NCBI RefSeq assembly: GCF_006715045.1
Contig: NZ_VFML01000001.1
Location: 3,192,501 to 3,256,500, forward strand
Direction of reading: 5' to 3'
DNA: 64,000 nucleotides
DNA from: Amycolatopsis cihanbeyliensis
Lineage (GTDB): Bacteria; Actinomycetota; Actinomycetes; Mycobacteriales; Pseudonocardiaceae
The notes under the pieces were generated by a model, which saw only the letters and a program-made list of their open reading frames with translations, was not told the DNA's origin and did not search any database. Made by a program: the position numbers and the translations under genes. Positions within the stretch are counted from its first letter, which is position 1, and every line of letters starts with the position of its first letter. This document shows, one piece after another, positions 34,824-45,000 of this stretch.

Positions 34824-36158
34824 TCAGGAGGCGGCCGAGACCACTCCGGCGAGGCGGTCGGCGGCGGCCTGCGCGATCTGCTCGGCCGGGGCCTCCACCA
34901 TGACCCGCACCAACTGCTCGGTACCCGAGGGGCGCAGCAGCACGCGCCCCTCCTCCCCGAGTTCGGAGGTCACGGCGTCTACCGCATCGCGCACGGACTG
35001 CGAAGCAGCCACCGCCGCCTTGTCCGCGACTCGAACATTGACCAGCACCTGCGGCAAGCGCCGCATCACCCCGGCGAGTTCGGCGAGCGGCTTGCCCGTG
35101 GCGGCCATCCGGCCCATCAGCCGCAACGCGGTAAGCAGGCCGTCACCCGTGGTGGCGTGGGCAGGCAGCACCACGTGCCCGGACTGCTCGCCACCAAGGG
35201 AGTAGCCACCCGAACGCAGGTCCGCGAGCACATACCGGTCGCCGACGGCCGTAGTGCGCAGGTTCACCCCGTGCTCACGCATGGCGAGGTGCAGACCGAG
35301 ATTGCTCATCACCGTCGTGACCAGGGTGTCGCCCGCCAGTTCACCCGATTCGGACATCGCGATGGCGAGTACCGCCATGATCTGGTCGCCGTCGACCAGG
35401 CTGCCATCCCCGTCGACGGCCAGGCAGCGATCGGCATCGCCGTCATGCGCGATCCCCATGTCGGCACCGTGCTCGAGCACGGCCTCGCACAGCGCCTCCG
35501 GATGAGTGGAACCGCAACGGTCGTTGATGTTCACCCCGTCCGGCTCAGCATGCACCGCGATCACCTCGGCGCCCGCCCGCCGGTAGACCTCCGGGGCGGC
35601 GGTGGCGGCCGCACCGTTGGCGCAGTCCACCACGACGCGCAATCCGTCCAACGGCTGCGGGCTCGCGGTGCGCAGGTGGTCGAGGTAGTGGTTGAGGGCT
35701 TCCGGGGCGTCCGCGACGCGGCCGATCTCGGCACCGGTGGGTCGGGTGCCCGTTTCGCCGAGCGCGGCCTCGATCTCGTCCTCGATCCCGTCGGGCAGCT
35801 TGTGCCCACCCGAGCCGAACAGCTTGATGCCGTTGTCCGGCATCGGGTTATGCGATGCGGAGATCATCACACCCAGATCGGCCTCCAACGCACCGACCAG
35901 GTGAGCCACAGCGGGAGTCGGCAGCACTCCGAGTAGCCGCACATCGGCCCCAGCCGAGGCCAGGCCCGCGGCCACGGCCGCTTCCAGCATCTCACCACTC
36001 GCTCGCGGGTCCCGACCGACAACCGCGACCGGACGGTGTGACCGGTCGTGCGCGGCGAGCACCTGGGCGGCGCTGGCGGCCACCGACATCGCGAGTTCCG
36101 GCGTGAGCTCGGCGTTGGCGAGACCTCGTACCCCATCGGTACCGAAAAGGCGAGCCAT
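34824..36158 (-). CDS. glmM: Phosphoglucosamine mutase
   Basis: GlmM converts glucosamine 6-phosphate to glucosamine 1-phosphate, the step after GlmS towards UDP-GlcNAc and peptidoglycan. It is 444 residues long. It begins [12 protein letters not shown], the phosphoserine loop is [14 protein letters not shown], the metal loop is [11 protein letters not shown], and the sugar loop is GGEQSGH; the C-terminal phosphate-binding loop is [12 protein letters not shown]. It lies downstream of rplM-rpsI, separated by an intrinsic terminator and a 54-bp perfect palindrome, so it probably has its own promoter. Confidence 0.97.
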   Translation of the reverse strand: MARLFGTDGVRGLANAELTPELAMSVAASAAQVLAAHDRSHRPVAVVGRDPRASGEMLEAAVAAGLASAGADVRLLGVLPTPAVAHLVGALEADLGVMISASHNPMPDNGIKLFGSGGHKLPDGIEDEIEAALGETGTRPTGAEIGRVADAPEALNHYLDHLRTASPQPLDGLRVVVDCANGAAATAAPEVYRRAGAEVIAVHAEPDGVNINDRCGSTHPEALCEAVLEHGADMGIAHDGDADRCLAVDGDGSLVDGDQIMAVLAIAMSESGELAGDTLVTTVMSNLGLHLAMREHGVNLRTTAVGDRYVLADLRSGGYSLGGEQSGHVVLPAHATTGDGLLTALRLMGRMAATGKPLAELAGVMRRLPQVLVNVRVADKAAVAASQSVRDAVDAVTSELGEEGRVLLRPSGTEQLVRVMVEAPAEQIAQAAADRLAGVVSAAS

Positions 36159-36235
36159 CTCTCGTCAACCTCCTAGTCCGAACAACCCCGACAACCTAGC
36201 GGCCCCATGAGCCGGCCCCCACGCACCCCTCGGAT

Positions 36236-36289
36236 CCACCCCACCGAGAAGTGCGTTTAGCGGGCTAAACGCACTTCTCGGTGGGGTGG
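36236..36289. repeat. 54-bp perfect palindrome containing a TTAGC repeat
   Basis: Arms of 26 bases (36236-36261 and 36264-36289) are perfect inverted copies around a 2-base GG centre. The middle 20 bp (36253-36272) are a symmetric copy of the window's repeat family (GCGTTTAGC-GG-GCTAAACGC). It lies between the rpsI terminator and glmM. The outer arm sequence is not shared with other copies. Confidence 0.93.
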
Positions 36290-36307
36290 GATGGGTGCAC
36301 AACAAAC

Positions 36308-36343
36308 GGAAGCGCCCATCCGACGGGACGGATGGGCGCTTCC
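36308..36343 (-). terminator. Intrinsic terminator of the rplM-rpsI operon
   Basis: Perfect 15-base arms (36308-36322 and 36329-36343) around a 6-base loop lie 21 bp after the rpsI stop. On the minus strand the stem is followed by GTTTGTTG. This is the best-formed intrinsic terminator in the window. Confidence 0.85.
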
Positions 36344-36364
36344 GGTGGTTGCGTTGCCGGCGCG

Positions 36365-36850
36365 TCAGCGCTTGCTGTACTGCGGCGCCTTGCGGGCCTT
36401 CTTGAGACCGTACTTCTTCCGCTCGGTGGATCGGGCGTCCCGGGTGAGGAAGCCCGCCTTCTTCAGCACCGGGCGGTCGTCCCCGTCGACCTCGACCAGG
36501 GCCCGGGCGAGTGCCAGGCGCAGTGCGCCGGCCTGGCCGGAGGGGCCACCCCCACGCAGAGTGCCAAGGACGTCGAAGGACTCGGGCTTCTCGACGGCGA
36601 CCAGCGGCTCCTTGATCAGCTGCTGGTGAACCTTGTTCGGGAAGTACTGCTCGAGGCTCTTGCCATTCAGTTTGAACTCGCCCGTGCCCGGGACGAGCCG
36701 CACCCTGGCGACGGCCTGCTTACGCCGCCCAACGGTCTGCGCTGCGCCACCGGCGGCGCGCGACGGCTTGGGGGCGGCCGGCGTCTCGCTGGTCACGACC
36801 GCCTCGACGGCCTCGGTCTCGGTGCTGGTCACAGACTGTTCCTCACTCAC
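36365..36850 (-). CDS. rpsI: 30S ribosomal protein S9
   Basis: Ribosomal protein S9, 161 residues. The first ~38 residues are an acidic and alanine-rich extension typical of actinobacterial S9. The conserved core follows: [18 protein letters not shown], then [19 protein letters not shown] and the C-terminal [17 protein letters not shown], whose terminal arginine reaches the ribosomal P site. The GTG start overlaps the rplM stop by four bases, the usual rplM-rpsI coupling. A strong terminator follows. Confidence 0.98.
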   Translation of the reverse strand: MSEEQSVTSTETEAVEAVVTSETPAAPKPSRAAGGAAQTVGRRKQAVARVRLVPGTGEFKLNGKSLEQYFPNKVHQQLIKEPLVAVEKPESFDVLGTLRGGGPSGQAGALRLALARALVEVDGDDRPVLKKAGFLTRDARSTERKKYGLKKARKAPQYSKR

Positions 36851-37299
36851 TTGGTCACCTGGGCGACCTTGGCGATCTCGTGCTGCTTCGGCTGCTGCGC
36901 CGCGTGCGGGTGCTCGGGGCCCGCATACACCTTGAGCTTCTTCGCCTGGGCACGGCCGAGCTTGTTCTTCGGCAGCATGCCCTTGACGACCTTCTCGAGC
37001 AGCCGCTCGGGGCGGGTGTCGAGCAGTTCACCGAAGGACCGCTTGCGCAACCCACCGGGGTAGCCACTGTGCCGGTAGGCGAACTTCTCATCGCGCTTGT
37101 GACCGGTGAGCGCCACCTTCTCGGCGTTGACGATGATGACGAAATCACCAGTGTCCACGTGCGGAGCGTAGGTCGGCTTGTGCTTGCCGCGCAGCAGCGT
37201 GGCGACCTCGGTCGCGAGCCGGCCGAGCACGACATCCTCGGCGTCGATCACGTGCCAGGCACGGGTGATGTCGCCGGGCTTAGGACTGTACGTGGGCAA
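36847..37299 (-). CDS. rplM: 50S ribosomal protein L13
   Basis: Ribosomal protein L13, 150 residues. It begins [20 protein letters not shown] and contains [26 protein letters not shown] and [12 protein letters not shown], all hallmarks. The start codon is TTG at 37299; GAGGT stands 6 bases upstream and no ATG or GTG serves better, so this highly expressed gene uses a rare start. It is first of the rplM-rpsI pair. The 186 bp upstream separates it from a divergent lipoprotein gene and must hold the promoters for both. Confidence 0.97.
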   Translation of the reverse strand: MPTYSPKPGDITRAWHVIDAEDVVLGRLATEVATLLRGKHKPTYAPHVDTGDFVIIVNAEKVALTGHKRDEKFAYRHSGYPGGLRKRSFGELLDTRPERLLEKVVKGMLPKNKLGRAQAKKLKVYAGPEHPHAAQQPKQHEIAKVAQVTK

Positions 37300-37485
37300 G
37301 GGTCTACCTCGTCGTCAACATTGCTTGTGGGTTCCGTGCGGGCCTGGCGCATACGCTGGTGCGCGCACAACAGCTTACGAAGATACCCGCTCGGTCCCGA
37401 GAGGGTGAAAGCGGGGTCGGGGACCGCACGACCATACTAGGGTCCCGACCGGATCAACCGCATTTCGAACCCTGGGACCCCACCG

Positions 37486-38400
37486 ATGACCGTCCGAACG
37501 ATGCCACGCAGGCACCACCACCGGCTGGCCGGGACCGTCGCCTGCCTCGTGCTCGCCGGGGGCATGACCACCGGCTGCGGCAGCGAGCTGACGGCCACCG
37601 CGATCCCCGACGGTGACGACGCCGCGGCCTACGTCAGTGCCAAGTTCGCGGACACCCTGACGACGCTGAGCGAGGACTTCCAGGGCATCGAGGACCGGGC
37701 CAGCACGACCGACAAGTACGCCAGGGTCGACGACCAGTGGATGGACTCCACCATCACCGCCGTGCAGGTGGGCAGGCCGCCGGCTCGGGTGTCCAAGAAC
37801 CACTCGAACAAGGACTCGACCGAGTACCTTGACGTCTTCCACCCCGCGGGCAGCCCGGTCGAGTATCTCCTGCTCGGGCCGGCCTACGAGAGCCTGGCCC
37901 CGACCCCGTGGGTGTCCACACCGCACACCGGCGGCCAGTACGGCCCATGCGCCTGGGAGGGGTACCGGGACGTCTGCGCCATGCTGAGTGCGGTCGATCA
38001 GGCGGTGGAGCAGGGCGACGCGACCAAGCAGGCGAAGAGCCTCCCCGGCGGCGCCGTCGAACTGATCGCCGAGGTGCCGCTGGGGGTCTTCCTGGAGAAC
38101 CGAGTGATCATCTTCCCGGACCGGCTACTGAAGAAGGTCACCGAGAAGATGAAGTCCGAGGTGATCGACACCCGCATCGGCCTCGACGGTGCGGGCAAGC
38201 TGCGGACGATCGAGATGAACGGCACCGTCACCGGGGAGTCCCGGTTCGAGGTGCGGATGAAATACCAGGTCCAGCAGGAGCCGCCGACCGAGACCGACCT
38301 GCCGAAGGTCCCGGAGAAGGACAAGGTCACGGTGCTGCCGGACCGGGCCGCGGTGCGGGACTTCTACGACCGGATGGGCGAGCTGCAGGAAGGCGGTTGA
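37486..38400 (+). CDS. Lipoprotein of unknown function, ESX-4 flank
   Basis: This protein of 304 residues has a lipoprotein signal. A basic, His-rich start (RRHHHR) leads to a hydrophobic core and the lipobox GMTTGC, with the acylated cysteine at residue 31. The mature protein is hydrophilic and has two cysteines in GPCAWEGYRDVCAML. I recognise no family. It is followed 53 bp later by a DUF4333-like membrane protein on the same strand, and the pair lies between rplM and the esx genes, so it may be an envelope accessory of the secretion locus; that is inference from position. Confidence 0.82.
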   Translation: MTVRTMPRRHHHRLAGTVACLVLAGGMTTGCGSELTATAIPDGDDAAAYVSAKFADTLTTLSEDFQGIEDRASTTDKYARVDDQWMDSTITAVQVGRPPARVSKNHSNKDSTEYLDVFHPAGSPVEYLLLGPAYESLAPTPWVSTPHTGGQYGPCAWEGYRDVCAMLSAVDQAVEQGDATKQAKSLPGGAVELIAEVPLGVFLENRVIIFPDRLLKKVTEKMKSEVIDTRIGLDGAGKLRTIEMNGTVTGESRFEVRMKYQVQQEPPTETDLPKVPEKDKVTVLPDRAAVRDFYDRMGELQEGG

Positions 38401-38453
38401 CCGGGCGTCCGACACCCGCGACACCGGACGGCGACGACACAAGGTGAGCCTCG

Positions 38454-38960
38454 ATGACCCAACCGCCCAACCAACAGCCCGGATGGTGGCAACCACCGAA
38501 TCCACCGCCGCCGGCACCGCCCGCGCAGCCTGGCCAGTACGGCCCGCCCGGGCAGTACGGCGCCGGGTTCCAGTCGCAGTACGGCGGCTTCGGTGCCTTC
38601 GGCGCTCAGCCCTCGACGCCGCCGGGCGGGAAAGGCCGCCGGTCGAAGCGGCCGTTGCTGATCACCGCGCTCGCGGTGGTGGTACTCGCCGGGGGCGTGG
38701 TGACCGCGTGGTTGCTCGGCGCCTTCCGCGGCATGGCGGGCGACGTCATCGAGCCGAACTCCCTCGAGAACGGCGTGTTGGCCGTGTTGCGGGAGAGCTA
38801 CGGCGAGCAGGATGTGCGGAACCCGCGGTGCCCCGTGGACCAGCCCGCGCGCAACGGCACGACCTTCGAGTGCACTGTGGATGTCGCGGGCGAGCAGAAG
38901 ACCGTGTCCATTCGTGTGCTGAACGACAAACCGGAAGTCGAGGTCGGCATGCCGCGCTGA
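38454..38960 (+). CDS. DUF4333-like membrane protein
   Basis: This single-pass protein has 168 residues. The cytoplasmic N-terminus (about 1-60) is rich in Pro, Gln, Gly and Tyr (repeats like GQYGPPGQYG). It is followed by basic residues KGRRSKR, a transmembrane helix (about 67-88) and an external domain with CPVDQPARNGTTFECTVDV. That last pattern (C-P-x(3)-A-x-G-x-x-F-x-C-x-V) is the mark of DUF4333, whose two cysteines probably form a disulfide. The function is unknown. It is convergent with the WXG100 genes, and a hairpin separates them. Confidence 0.85.
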   Translation: MTQPPNQQPGWWQPPNPPPPAPPAQPGQYGPPGQYGAGFQSQYGGFGAFGAQPSTPPGGKGRRSKRPLLITALAVVVLAGGVVTAWLLGAFRGMAGDVIEPNSLENGVLAVLRESYGEQDVRNPRCPVDQPARNGTTFECTVDVAGEQKTVSIRVLNDKPEVEVGMPR

Positions 38961-39011
38961 GCGTACCGAGCAGTCGGTCCGTGAGTCCCCAGGAGAACGC
39001 CGTCCACAAAG

Positions 39012-39047
39012 CTGTGCCCCGGCGCCATTCCGGCACCGGGGGCACAG
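39012..39047. terminator. Hairpin between the DUF4333-like gene and the esx pair
   Basis: Arms TGTGCCCC and GGGGGCACA with partly matched inner G/C pairs form a stem in a 111-bp convergent gap. It is likely a terminator for both sides, with one bulged base. Confidence 0.6.
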
Positions 39048-39071
39048 TACTGATGGCAGTGCCGGTGTGGC

Positions 39072-39356
39072 TCAGAACATCTTCGTGACGCCGGACTCCG
39101 TGCCCTGGTAGCCGTCGGCGATCTGGGGCAGCACGGCCGCGATCTGCGCGAGCAGCTGCTTCATGTCCTCGAAGGCATTGTCCCACTGCCTCTGCTGCTC
39201 GAGGTAGGCGGCCTGGGCCTCACCTTCCCAGGTGGTGACCAGCGGGTTCAGCTTCGACTTGAGGTCCTCGAACAGGGAACCCAGCTCGCCACCGGTCTTG
39301 TTGCAGTCCTCGGCCGCGGTGTTGATGGTGTTGTAATCAACGAGAATCTCGGACAT
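39072..39356 (-). CDS. WXG100 protein, EsxA/EsxT-like
   Basis: This WXG100 protein of 94 residues is a helical hairpin whose turn carries TTWEGEAQ (W-x-G, about residue 43). It is the second gene of the esx pair and corresponds by position to esxT of the M. tuberculosis ESX-4 locus. Such proteins are exported as a heterodimer with the partner encoded just upstream. The end (GVTKMF) lacks the YxxxD/E export motif, as expected for the EsxA-type partner. It is preceded by GGAGG-like spacing and lies 60 bp after the first gene. Confidence 0.92.
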   Translation of the reverse strand: MSEILVDYNTINTAAEDCNKTGGELGSLFEDLKSKLNPLVTTWEGEAQAAYLEQQRQWDNAFEDMKQLLAQIAAVLPQIADGYQGTESGVTKMF

Positions 39357-39416
39357 GTCACCCTCCGTTTAGCGAATAAAAGTGCGTGTGTTTTTCCGAC
39401 AAGAACCGAATCGGGC

Positions 39417-39734
39417 TCACAGGCCCTCGAGGCCGCGCGACGCGCTCTGCACGGCGTCCAACTGGGCCTGCTCCGCGGCCTCGTACTGGCTACCGGCCTG
39501 CTGGAGCAGCTCACCGATGTTCTGCAGCGAGTCGTACATCTTCCGCGAGTTCTCGTCGAAGCGCATCATCACGTTGTTGAACGCCTCCGCCGCCTTGCCG
39601 GACCAGCCCGCGCGGGTCGCCTCGATGTTGTCCCGCAGGGTGTTCAGGTTCAGCACCATCGAGTTCTTGACGTCGGTGACGTCCTTCTCCGCCTGCGTGA
39701 ACTGCGCGACATCGCCCTTAAAACCGCCTGCCAT
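39417..39734 (-). CDS. WXG100 protein, EsxB/EsxU-like
   Basis: This 105-residue WXG100 protein carries AGWSGKAAEAF (W-x-G, about residue 44) between two helices. After the second helix comes SQYEAAEQAQ: the YxxxE pattern (Y-E-A-A-E) fits the C-terminal export signal that the EccC ATPase recognises in EsxB-type partners. It corresponds to EsxU of ESX-4 by position. The 291 bp upstream, up to the Hsp70-like gene, must hold its promoter; I cannot name a convincing one there. Confidence 0.92.
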   Translation of the reverse strand: MAGGFKGDVAQFTQAEKDVTDVKNSMVLNLNTLRDNIEATRAGWSGKAAEAFNNVMMRFDENSRKMYDSLQNIGELLQQAGSQYEAAEQAQLDAVQSASRGLEGL

Positions 39735-40025
39735 TGGGAGTGACCCCCTTCATTTGGTGGTTGCCATGGTTCGTTTGTTTCGTGCCTACGACGGAGACCC
39801 TGCCATGGTTGGTTCCGCGCTGTCGCTGTTTCCCCGCAAGTAGTTGCTAGCGTGAACGCCAGCCGAGGGAACCGGTCGGCACCAACCGTCCCACGCGCCA
39901 CATCGGAGCCCGCTCACAGCACCGAATATCCTTGTGCGACAACGCTTTTCGCGTCCCGCCGAGACGGGCGCGTTCGCGGTTGCGAAGGTCCCACCTGACT
40001 GTCCCCCGATGGGGTGGACCCTGCA

Positions 40026-41927
40026 CTACTCGATGATCTCCAAGGTACGCACGACCTGTTCGCAGGCCGACGCGACCTGCTCCGGGATCCGCGCTCGCTG
40101 GCAGCCCACGCTGATCTGCGTGGTGCCCCTCACCACGACGTACCAGTCCACCGTGGCGGCCGGTTTGACCTGCTGGTAATAGATCGCGTCGCGGCCGGCA
40201 TATCGGTGCTCGGTCTCGAACACCGGGTAGTCGAACCGGCTTTCGGCTTCGATCTCCTCCCGCAGCTCGCGAACAAGGCGGGCATGCTCGGCGACTCCGT
40301 CGTATGAGAGCACGAACTCCTGGACCGAGACGAGGTCGTCGCCCTCCGCCGCGGCGGAGGGCTTGACCACCACCTGCCTCCTGGCCACGACGTCCTCGGT
40401 CTGGGTCCAGTCGGATGGAGCGGTGAACCGGTAGTTGTACTGCGCGAAGGTGCGCCCATCCGGTTCCTCCCCGCCCTGGTCGAGCAGGATCAACAGGCCC
40501 GCTACCGCGACGACCACCAGCGCGGCCGCCCCGCCTACCAGCCAGAACATTCCGCGTCGCCGACGGGCCGGTGTTCCCTGCCCGGACGCGGGCGGCACCG
40601 CGACCGGCTGTCCACGTGCCGGCGCCTGCTGGGGCACGGCCCGCTGCCGCGGCGGTACCGGCGGGGTCTGCCGCGGTGCGGGCGCCGGCGGACGGTGTGG
40701 AACATCCTGTGGCCCGACGACATCGGTTCGCTGGTCGGCAGGCGAGCGCGGGGCTCCCGGGCGGATACCGGCAGCCCCGGCCAGCGCACCGGTGCGGTCC
40801 GGATCGACCAGCACCGCGCGCAGCGCGCCGCGAGCGACGACGGTCTCCGGTTGGTCCAGTGTGGTCGGCACCACCCGGCTCCGCTCATGAACCAGCCGGG
40901 ACACCATGGGGATCCGGCTTGACCCGCCGACCAGGAAGATGGCGGTGAGCTGCTGCGGCCGTAGCCCCGCCGCCTCGATCGTGGCGGAGGTGAGTTCGAC
41001 CGCGGCACCCAGCGGGGTGGCGACGAGACGCTCGAGGTCCTCCCTGGTCACGTGCGCATCGGCGAACGGTGGCGGCATCGGCACGTCGGTGTAGGCATGC
41101 CGGGAGAGAGTCTCCTTGGCACCGCGAACGTCCTGGCGCAGCACCCGTCTGCGACGGCGATCGGTGAGCTCACGCCCTTCGACCAGCTGCCGCCACGCCT
41201 TGGGGTCGGCGGCCGAGACGAGGGAACCCACATGCTCGAGCAAGGCCTGGTCGATGTCGGCACCGCCGAAGCTGGGGTCACCCCGGGTGGCCAGTACCCG
41301 GAACCCGCCACGCCGAGCACCGGGCCCGGTGTCCGGCAGCCTGCGCACGACGCTGGCGTCCACGGTGCCGCCCCCGAGGTCGAGCACGGCGATGGTTTCC
41401 CCGATCTGGCCGCTGAACTCGACGGTACGGTCCTGGTTGACCTCGGTGGAGGCGTGGGTCGCGGCATGGAACACCGCGGCGGCGACCGGCTCGGGTACCA
41501 ACGCGACCTCGTGCGCCAGCCGCCCCGCGGCCTGCCGCAGCAGGCGGGTGCGCACGGCGCCCCAGTCCGCCGGGTGGGTCAGTACGAGCAAGTCGACCGC
41601 TACACCGCCGGCCAGCCTGCGGGCCTCCGCGACGGCGCGGGCCAGTACCGCACGCACGACGTCCAGCACCCGCAGCACCGTGTCGCCGAGCAGCAGCTCA
41701 CCCTCGTCGATCCGGCGTTTGGGGTTCGGCTCGAACCGGGAGGGGTCGACCGCGGCCTGCCGCTCGGCTTCCTGCCCGACGAACAGGGTGCCGTCCTGGG
41801 CGGCGTATACCGCCGAGGAGAGCAGTGGCTGGCCGTCGATCACCACCACCTGCGGCTCCCGGCCGTTCACCGAGGCGACCACGCAGGTGCTCGAGGTCCC
41901 GAAGTCCACCGCCACCCGCAAGGTCAC
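40026..41927 (-). CDS. Hsp70-like/type VII secretion-associated fusion protein (Rv3446c family)
   Basis: This 633-residue protein has three parts. Residues 1-370 are an actin/Hsp70 ATPase fold (VAVDFGTSSTCVVA, VLDLGGGTVDASVV, FLVGGSSRIPMV). A Pro/Gln-rich linker and one transmembrane helix (about 478-500) follow. The last ~130 residues form an extracytoplasmic domain (FTAPSDWTQTEDVVARRQV) of the type VII secretion-associated protein family. In M. tuberculosis ESX-4 the equivalent position, between esxU and eccC4, is held by Rv3446c. It could couple ATP hydrolysis inside to an event at the outer face; that is not demonstrated. A 50-bp palindrome separates it from eccC. Confidence 0.88.
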   Translation of the reverse strand: MTLRVAVDFGTSSTCVVASVNGREPQVVVIDGQPLLSSAVYAAQDGTLFVGQEAERQAAVDPSRFEPNPKRRIDEGELLLGDTVLRVLDVVRAVLARAVAEARRLAGGVAVDLLVLTHPADWGAVRTRLLRQAAGRLAHEVALVPEPVAAAVFHAATHASTEVNQDRTVEFSGQIGETIAVLDLGGGTVDASVVRRLPDTGPGARRGGFRVLATRGDPSFGGADIDQALLEHVGSLVSAADPKAWRQLVEGRELTDRRRRRVLRQDVRGAKETLSRHAYTDVPMPPPFADAHVTREDLERLVATPLGAAVELTSATIEAAGLRPQQLTAIFLVGGSSRIPMVSRLVHERSRVVPTTLDQPETVVARGALRAVLVDPDRTGALAGAAGIRPGAPRSPADQRTDVVGPQDVPHRPPAPAPRQTPPVPPRQRAVPQQAPARGQPVAVPPASGQGTPARRRRGMFWLVGGAAALVVVAVAGLLILLDQGGEEPDGRTFAQYNYRFTAPSDWTQTEDVVARRQVVVKPSAAAEGDDLVSVQEFVLSYDGVAEHARLVRELREEIEAESRFDYPVFETEHRYAGRDAIYYQQVKPAATVDWYVVVRGTTQISVGCQRARIPEQVASACEQVVRTLEIIE

Positions 41928-41969
41928 CCGTCGCTCCTGCTCGCCATGCCGTCGTGCGCCACCGTGCCG

Positions 41970-42019
41970 ATCTCCCCGGGCGCTACGTTTAGCCCGCTAA
42001 ACGTAGCGCCCGGGGAGAT
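41970..42019. repeat. 50-bp perfect palindrome containing a TTAGC repeat
   Basis: Arms of 24 bases (41970-41993 and 41996-42019) are perfect inverted copies around CC. The centre 20 bp (41985-42004) are the symmetric repeat ACGTTTAGC-CC-GCTAAACGT. The right arm ends on the first base of the eccC stop codon. It sits between eccC and the Hsp70-like gene on the same strand. Confidence 0.93.
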
Positions 42020-45000
42020 TACTCGGGATCGATCCAGGAGACCTGCATCAGCTGCTTGCCGACCTTCCGGCTGATGAACATCCCTCGGCCGGGCGGCATC
42101 GGCGCCGGCTTGACGTTGCCGAGCAGCTGGCCCTCGTCCTTCGAGCCGTTCATAATGATGCCGGGGGCCGCGATCTCCTTGAGCTTGCCGATGATCGGGT
42201 CGAAGGTCGCCCTGGACGCGCCACCGGTCCGCCGGGCCACCACCACGTGCAGGCCGACGTCCTTGGCCTGCGGCAGGAACTCGGCCAGCGGCTTGAGCGG
42301 GTTGTTGGTCTGGGTGACCACCAGGTCGTAGTCGTCGACCAGCAGGAACAGCTCCGGCCCCGTCCACCAGGAACGGGTCTTGAGCTGTTCCTGGGTGACA
42401 TCCGGACCGGGCAACCGCTTGGTCATCGACCCCGCGGCGTCCTTCATCATCTCGGTGAGCTGGTTGGCCGAGACCGCGTAACCGAGCAGCTGGTCGTTGT
42501 CCACGAAACCCAGCATCGTGCGCCGGTAGTCCACCAGGATGATGACCGCTTCCTTCTTGGTGTAGCGGTCCATGATTCCGCGGGCGATCTGCCGGAGCAG
42601 GTTCGTCTTGCCGGACTCACCGTCGGCGAAGGCGATGAAGTGCGGCTCGGACTCGAAGTCCAGGTACACCGGGGCCAGCTCATCCTCGTTGACGCCGATC
42701 GGGACGAGCTTGCTGTTGCGGTAGTGGTCCTGGGCGAGCAGCTCGTCGTAGGGCATCTGCTCGGGCAGCAGCCGCACCTGCGGAGCATGCCGCCCCTTCC
42801 ACGCGGCCTTGATCTTGGCCACCCCGTCGGCGACGCCGTTACCCACGGTCTCGCCGTCGCTGGAGCCGTCGATCCGCGGCAGCCCGGCGAGCATGTGCAG
42901 CTTGTCCCTGGTCAGACCGCGGCCGGGCCGCCCGGCGGGGATGTTCACCGCGACCCGGCGGTCGATGTCGGATTCGCTGGGGTCGCCGAGCCGCAGCTCG
43001 AATCGGGTGCCGATCATGTCCTTGATCGCCGGGCGGATGTCGGCCCAGCGGTTGGCGGCGACGATGACGTGTACCCCGTAGGACAGGCCCTGCGTGGCCA
43101 GCTTGGTGATCTGTGGCTCGAGCTCCTCGAAGTCGTCCCGCAGCGCCCGCCAGCCGTCCACGATGAGGAAGGCGTCGCCGAAGGAGTCCTGTTCCGGGGA
43201 TATGTCCCCGCGGCGCTTGCGATTGCGGAACTCGCCCATCGAGTCGATGCCCATGGCGCCGAACCGGGCCTCCCGCTCGTTGGCGAGGGTGACCAGTTCG
43301 GCCACGATCCGGCGGGCTTTGTCCGGCTCCCTTCGCGCCACCGCGACGCCGCCGACGTGCGGAAGGTCGTTCAGCCCGGCCAACGTCCCACCGCCGAGGT
43401 CGACGCAGTAGAACTGCGCCTCCTCCGGGGTGTGCGTGAGCGCCATCGACATCACCAGGGTGCGCAGCAGGGTCGACTTACCCGACTGCGGCCCACCGAC
43501 GACCACACCGTGCCCGGAGGCGCCGGAGAAGTCAGCCCACAGCGGGTCCCTGCGCTGCTCGTACGGCCGGTCGACAATGCCGATCGGCACCTGCAGCCTG
43601 CCGTTGCCGAAGAAGCCGACCGGGGACAGCCCGCGGTCCTCGGTCGGGTTGAGGTTGGGCAGCAGGGTATCCAGCGAGTTCGGTTCCTTCAGCGGCGGCA
43701 GCCACACCTCGTGGGCGGGCGGGCCCTGGCCGATCAGCCTGGACACGATGACGTCCAGCTCGCTCGGCTCGACGGCCTCCTCCGACTGGGACTGCTGTGG
43801 CTGTTGTGGCTGTTGTGGCTCGGCGGGCTGTGGTTCCGGCTCGGGTTCGGCGGGCAGCTCCACATAGTCCGGGACGAACAGCTGCGGTCGCTTGTCGGCA
43901 CGCACCACGGTGGCGCCGGTGGCCGCCTGCTTGATCCCGGCGGGCCGGTACGGCCCGGACACGTACGAGGCCTTGAAGCGCACCAGGGTGGAGGTGTCGT
44001 ACTTCAGGTAGCCCCCGCCGGGCACCGAGGGCAGTTCGAAGGCGTCCGGGACACCGATCGCCGCCCTGGACTCGGCGGCCGAGAACGTCTTCAGACCGAT
44101 CCGGTAGGAAAGGTGCGAGTCCAGCCCGCGCAGCTTGCCCTCTTCCAGACGCTGCGAGGCGAGCAGCATGTGCATCTGCAGCGAGCGGCCGAGCCGACCG
44201 ATCGCGACGAACAGCTCGATGAAGTCGGGTTTGGCCGACAGCAGCTCGGAGAACTCGTCGACCACGATGAACAGCGCGGGCAGCGGGTCGAGGTCGGCCC
44301 CGTTCTCCCTGGCCTTCTCGTACTCCCAGACGTTCTTGAAGTTGCCGCCGCTCTTCAGCGCCTCCTGGCGCCGGTTCATCTCCCCGGCCAGCGCGTCCTT
44401 CATCCGGTCGACCAGGGTGACCTCGTCGGCCAGGTTGGTGATCACCGCGGACACGTGCGGGGACTCGTCCAGCCCGAGGAAGGTCGCACCACCCTTGAAG
44501 TCGACCAGCACGAAGTTGAGCGTGGTCGAGGAGTGCGTGGCGAGCATGCCGAGCACCAGCGTGCGCAGGAACTCGGACTTACCGGAACCGGTGGCGCCGA
44601 TGCACAGACCGTGCGGGCCCATGCCCTCCATCGCGGCTTCCTTGATGTCCAGCTCGACCGGCTGGCCGTACTCGCCGACGCCGAACGGCACCCGGTACCG
44701 GTCCCGGATGGGACGGGGACGCCAGGCTTGCTGAACATCGAAGGTCATCGGGTCACCGGGGATGCCGAGCAACTCCAGCAAGGAAGGGTTGGACAGCAGT
44801 GGCTCCTCCTCACCCGAATCGGCCGCCGCCGAACCGATGCGGTAGGGGGAGATCTTGCGCGCGAGTGCCTCGGCCTCCACCACGCTCAGCGTGTCCGGCT
44901 TACCGAACCACTCGACCCCGCCCGCGCTGCGCGCGCCGAGCCGCTCCTGCTCGACCACCAGCCGCAGGCCACGGCGAGCGGCGAGGTTGCCGATGGAATC

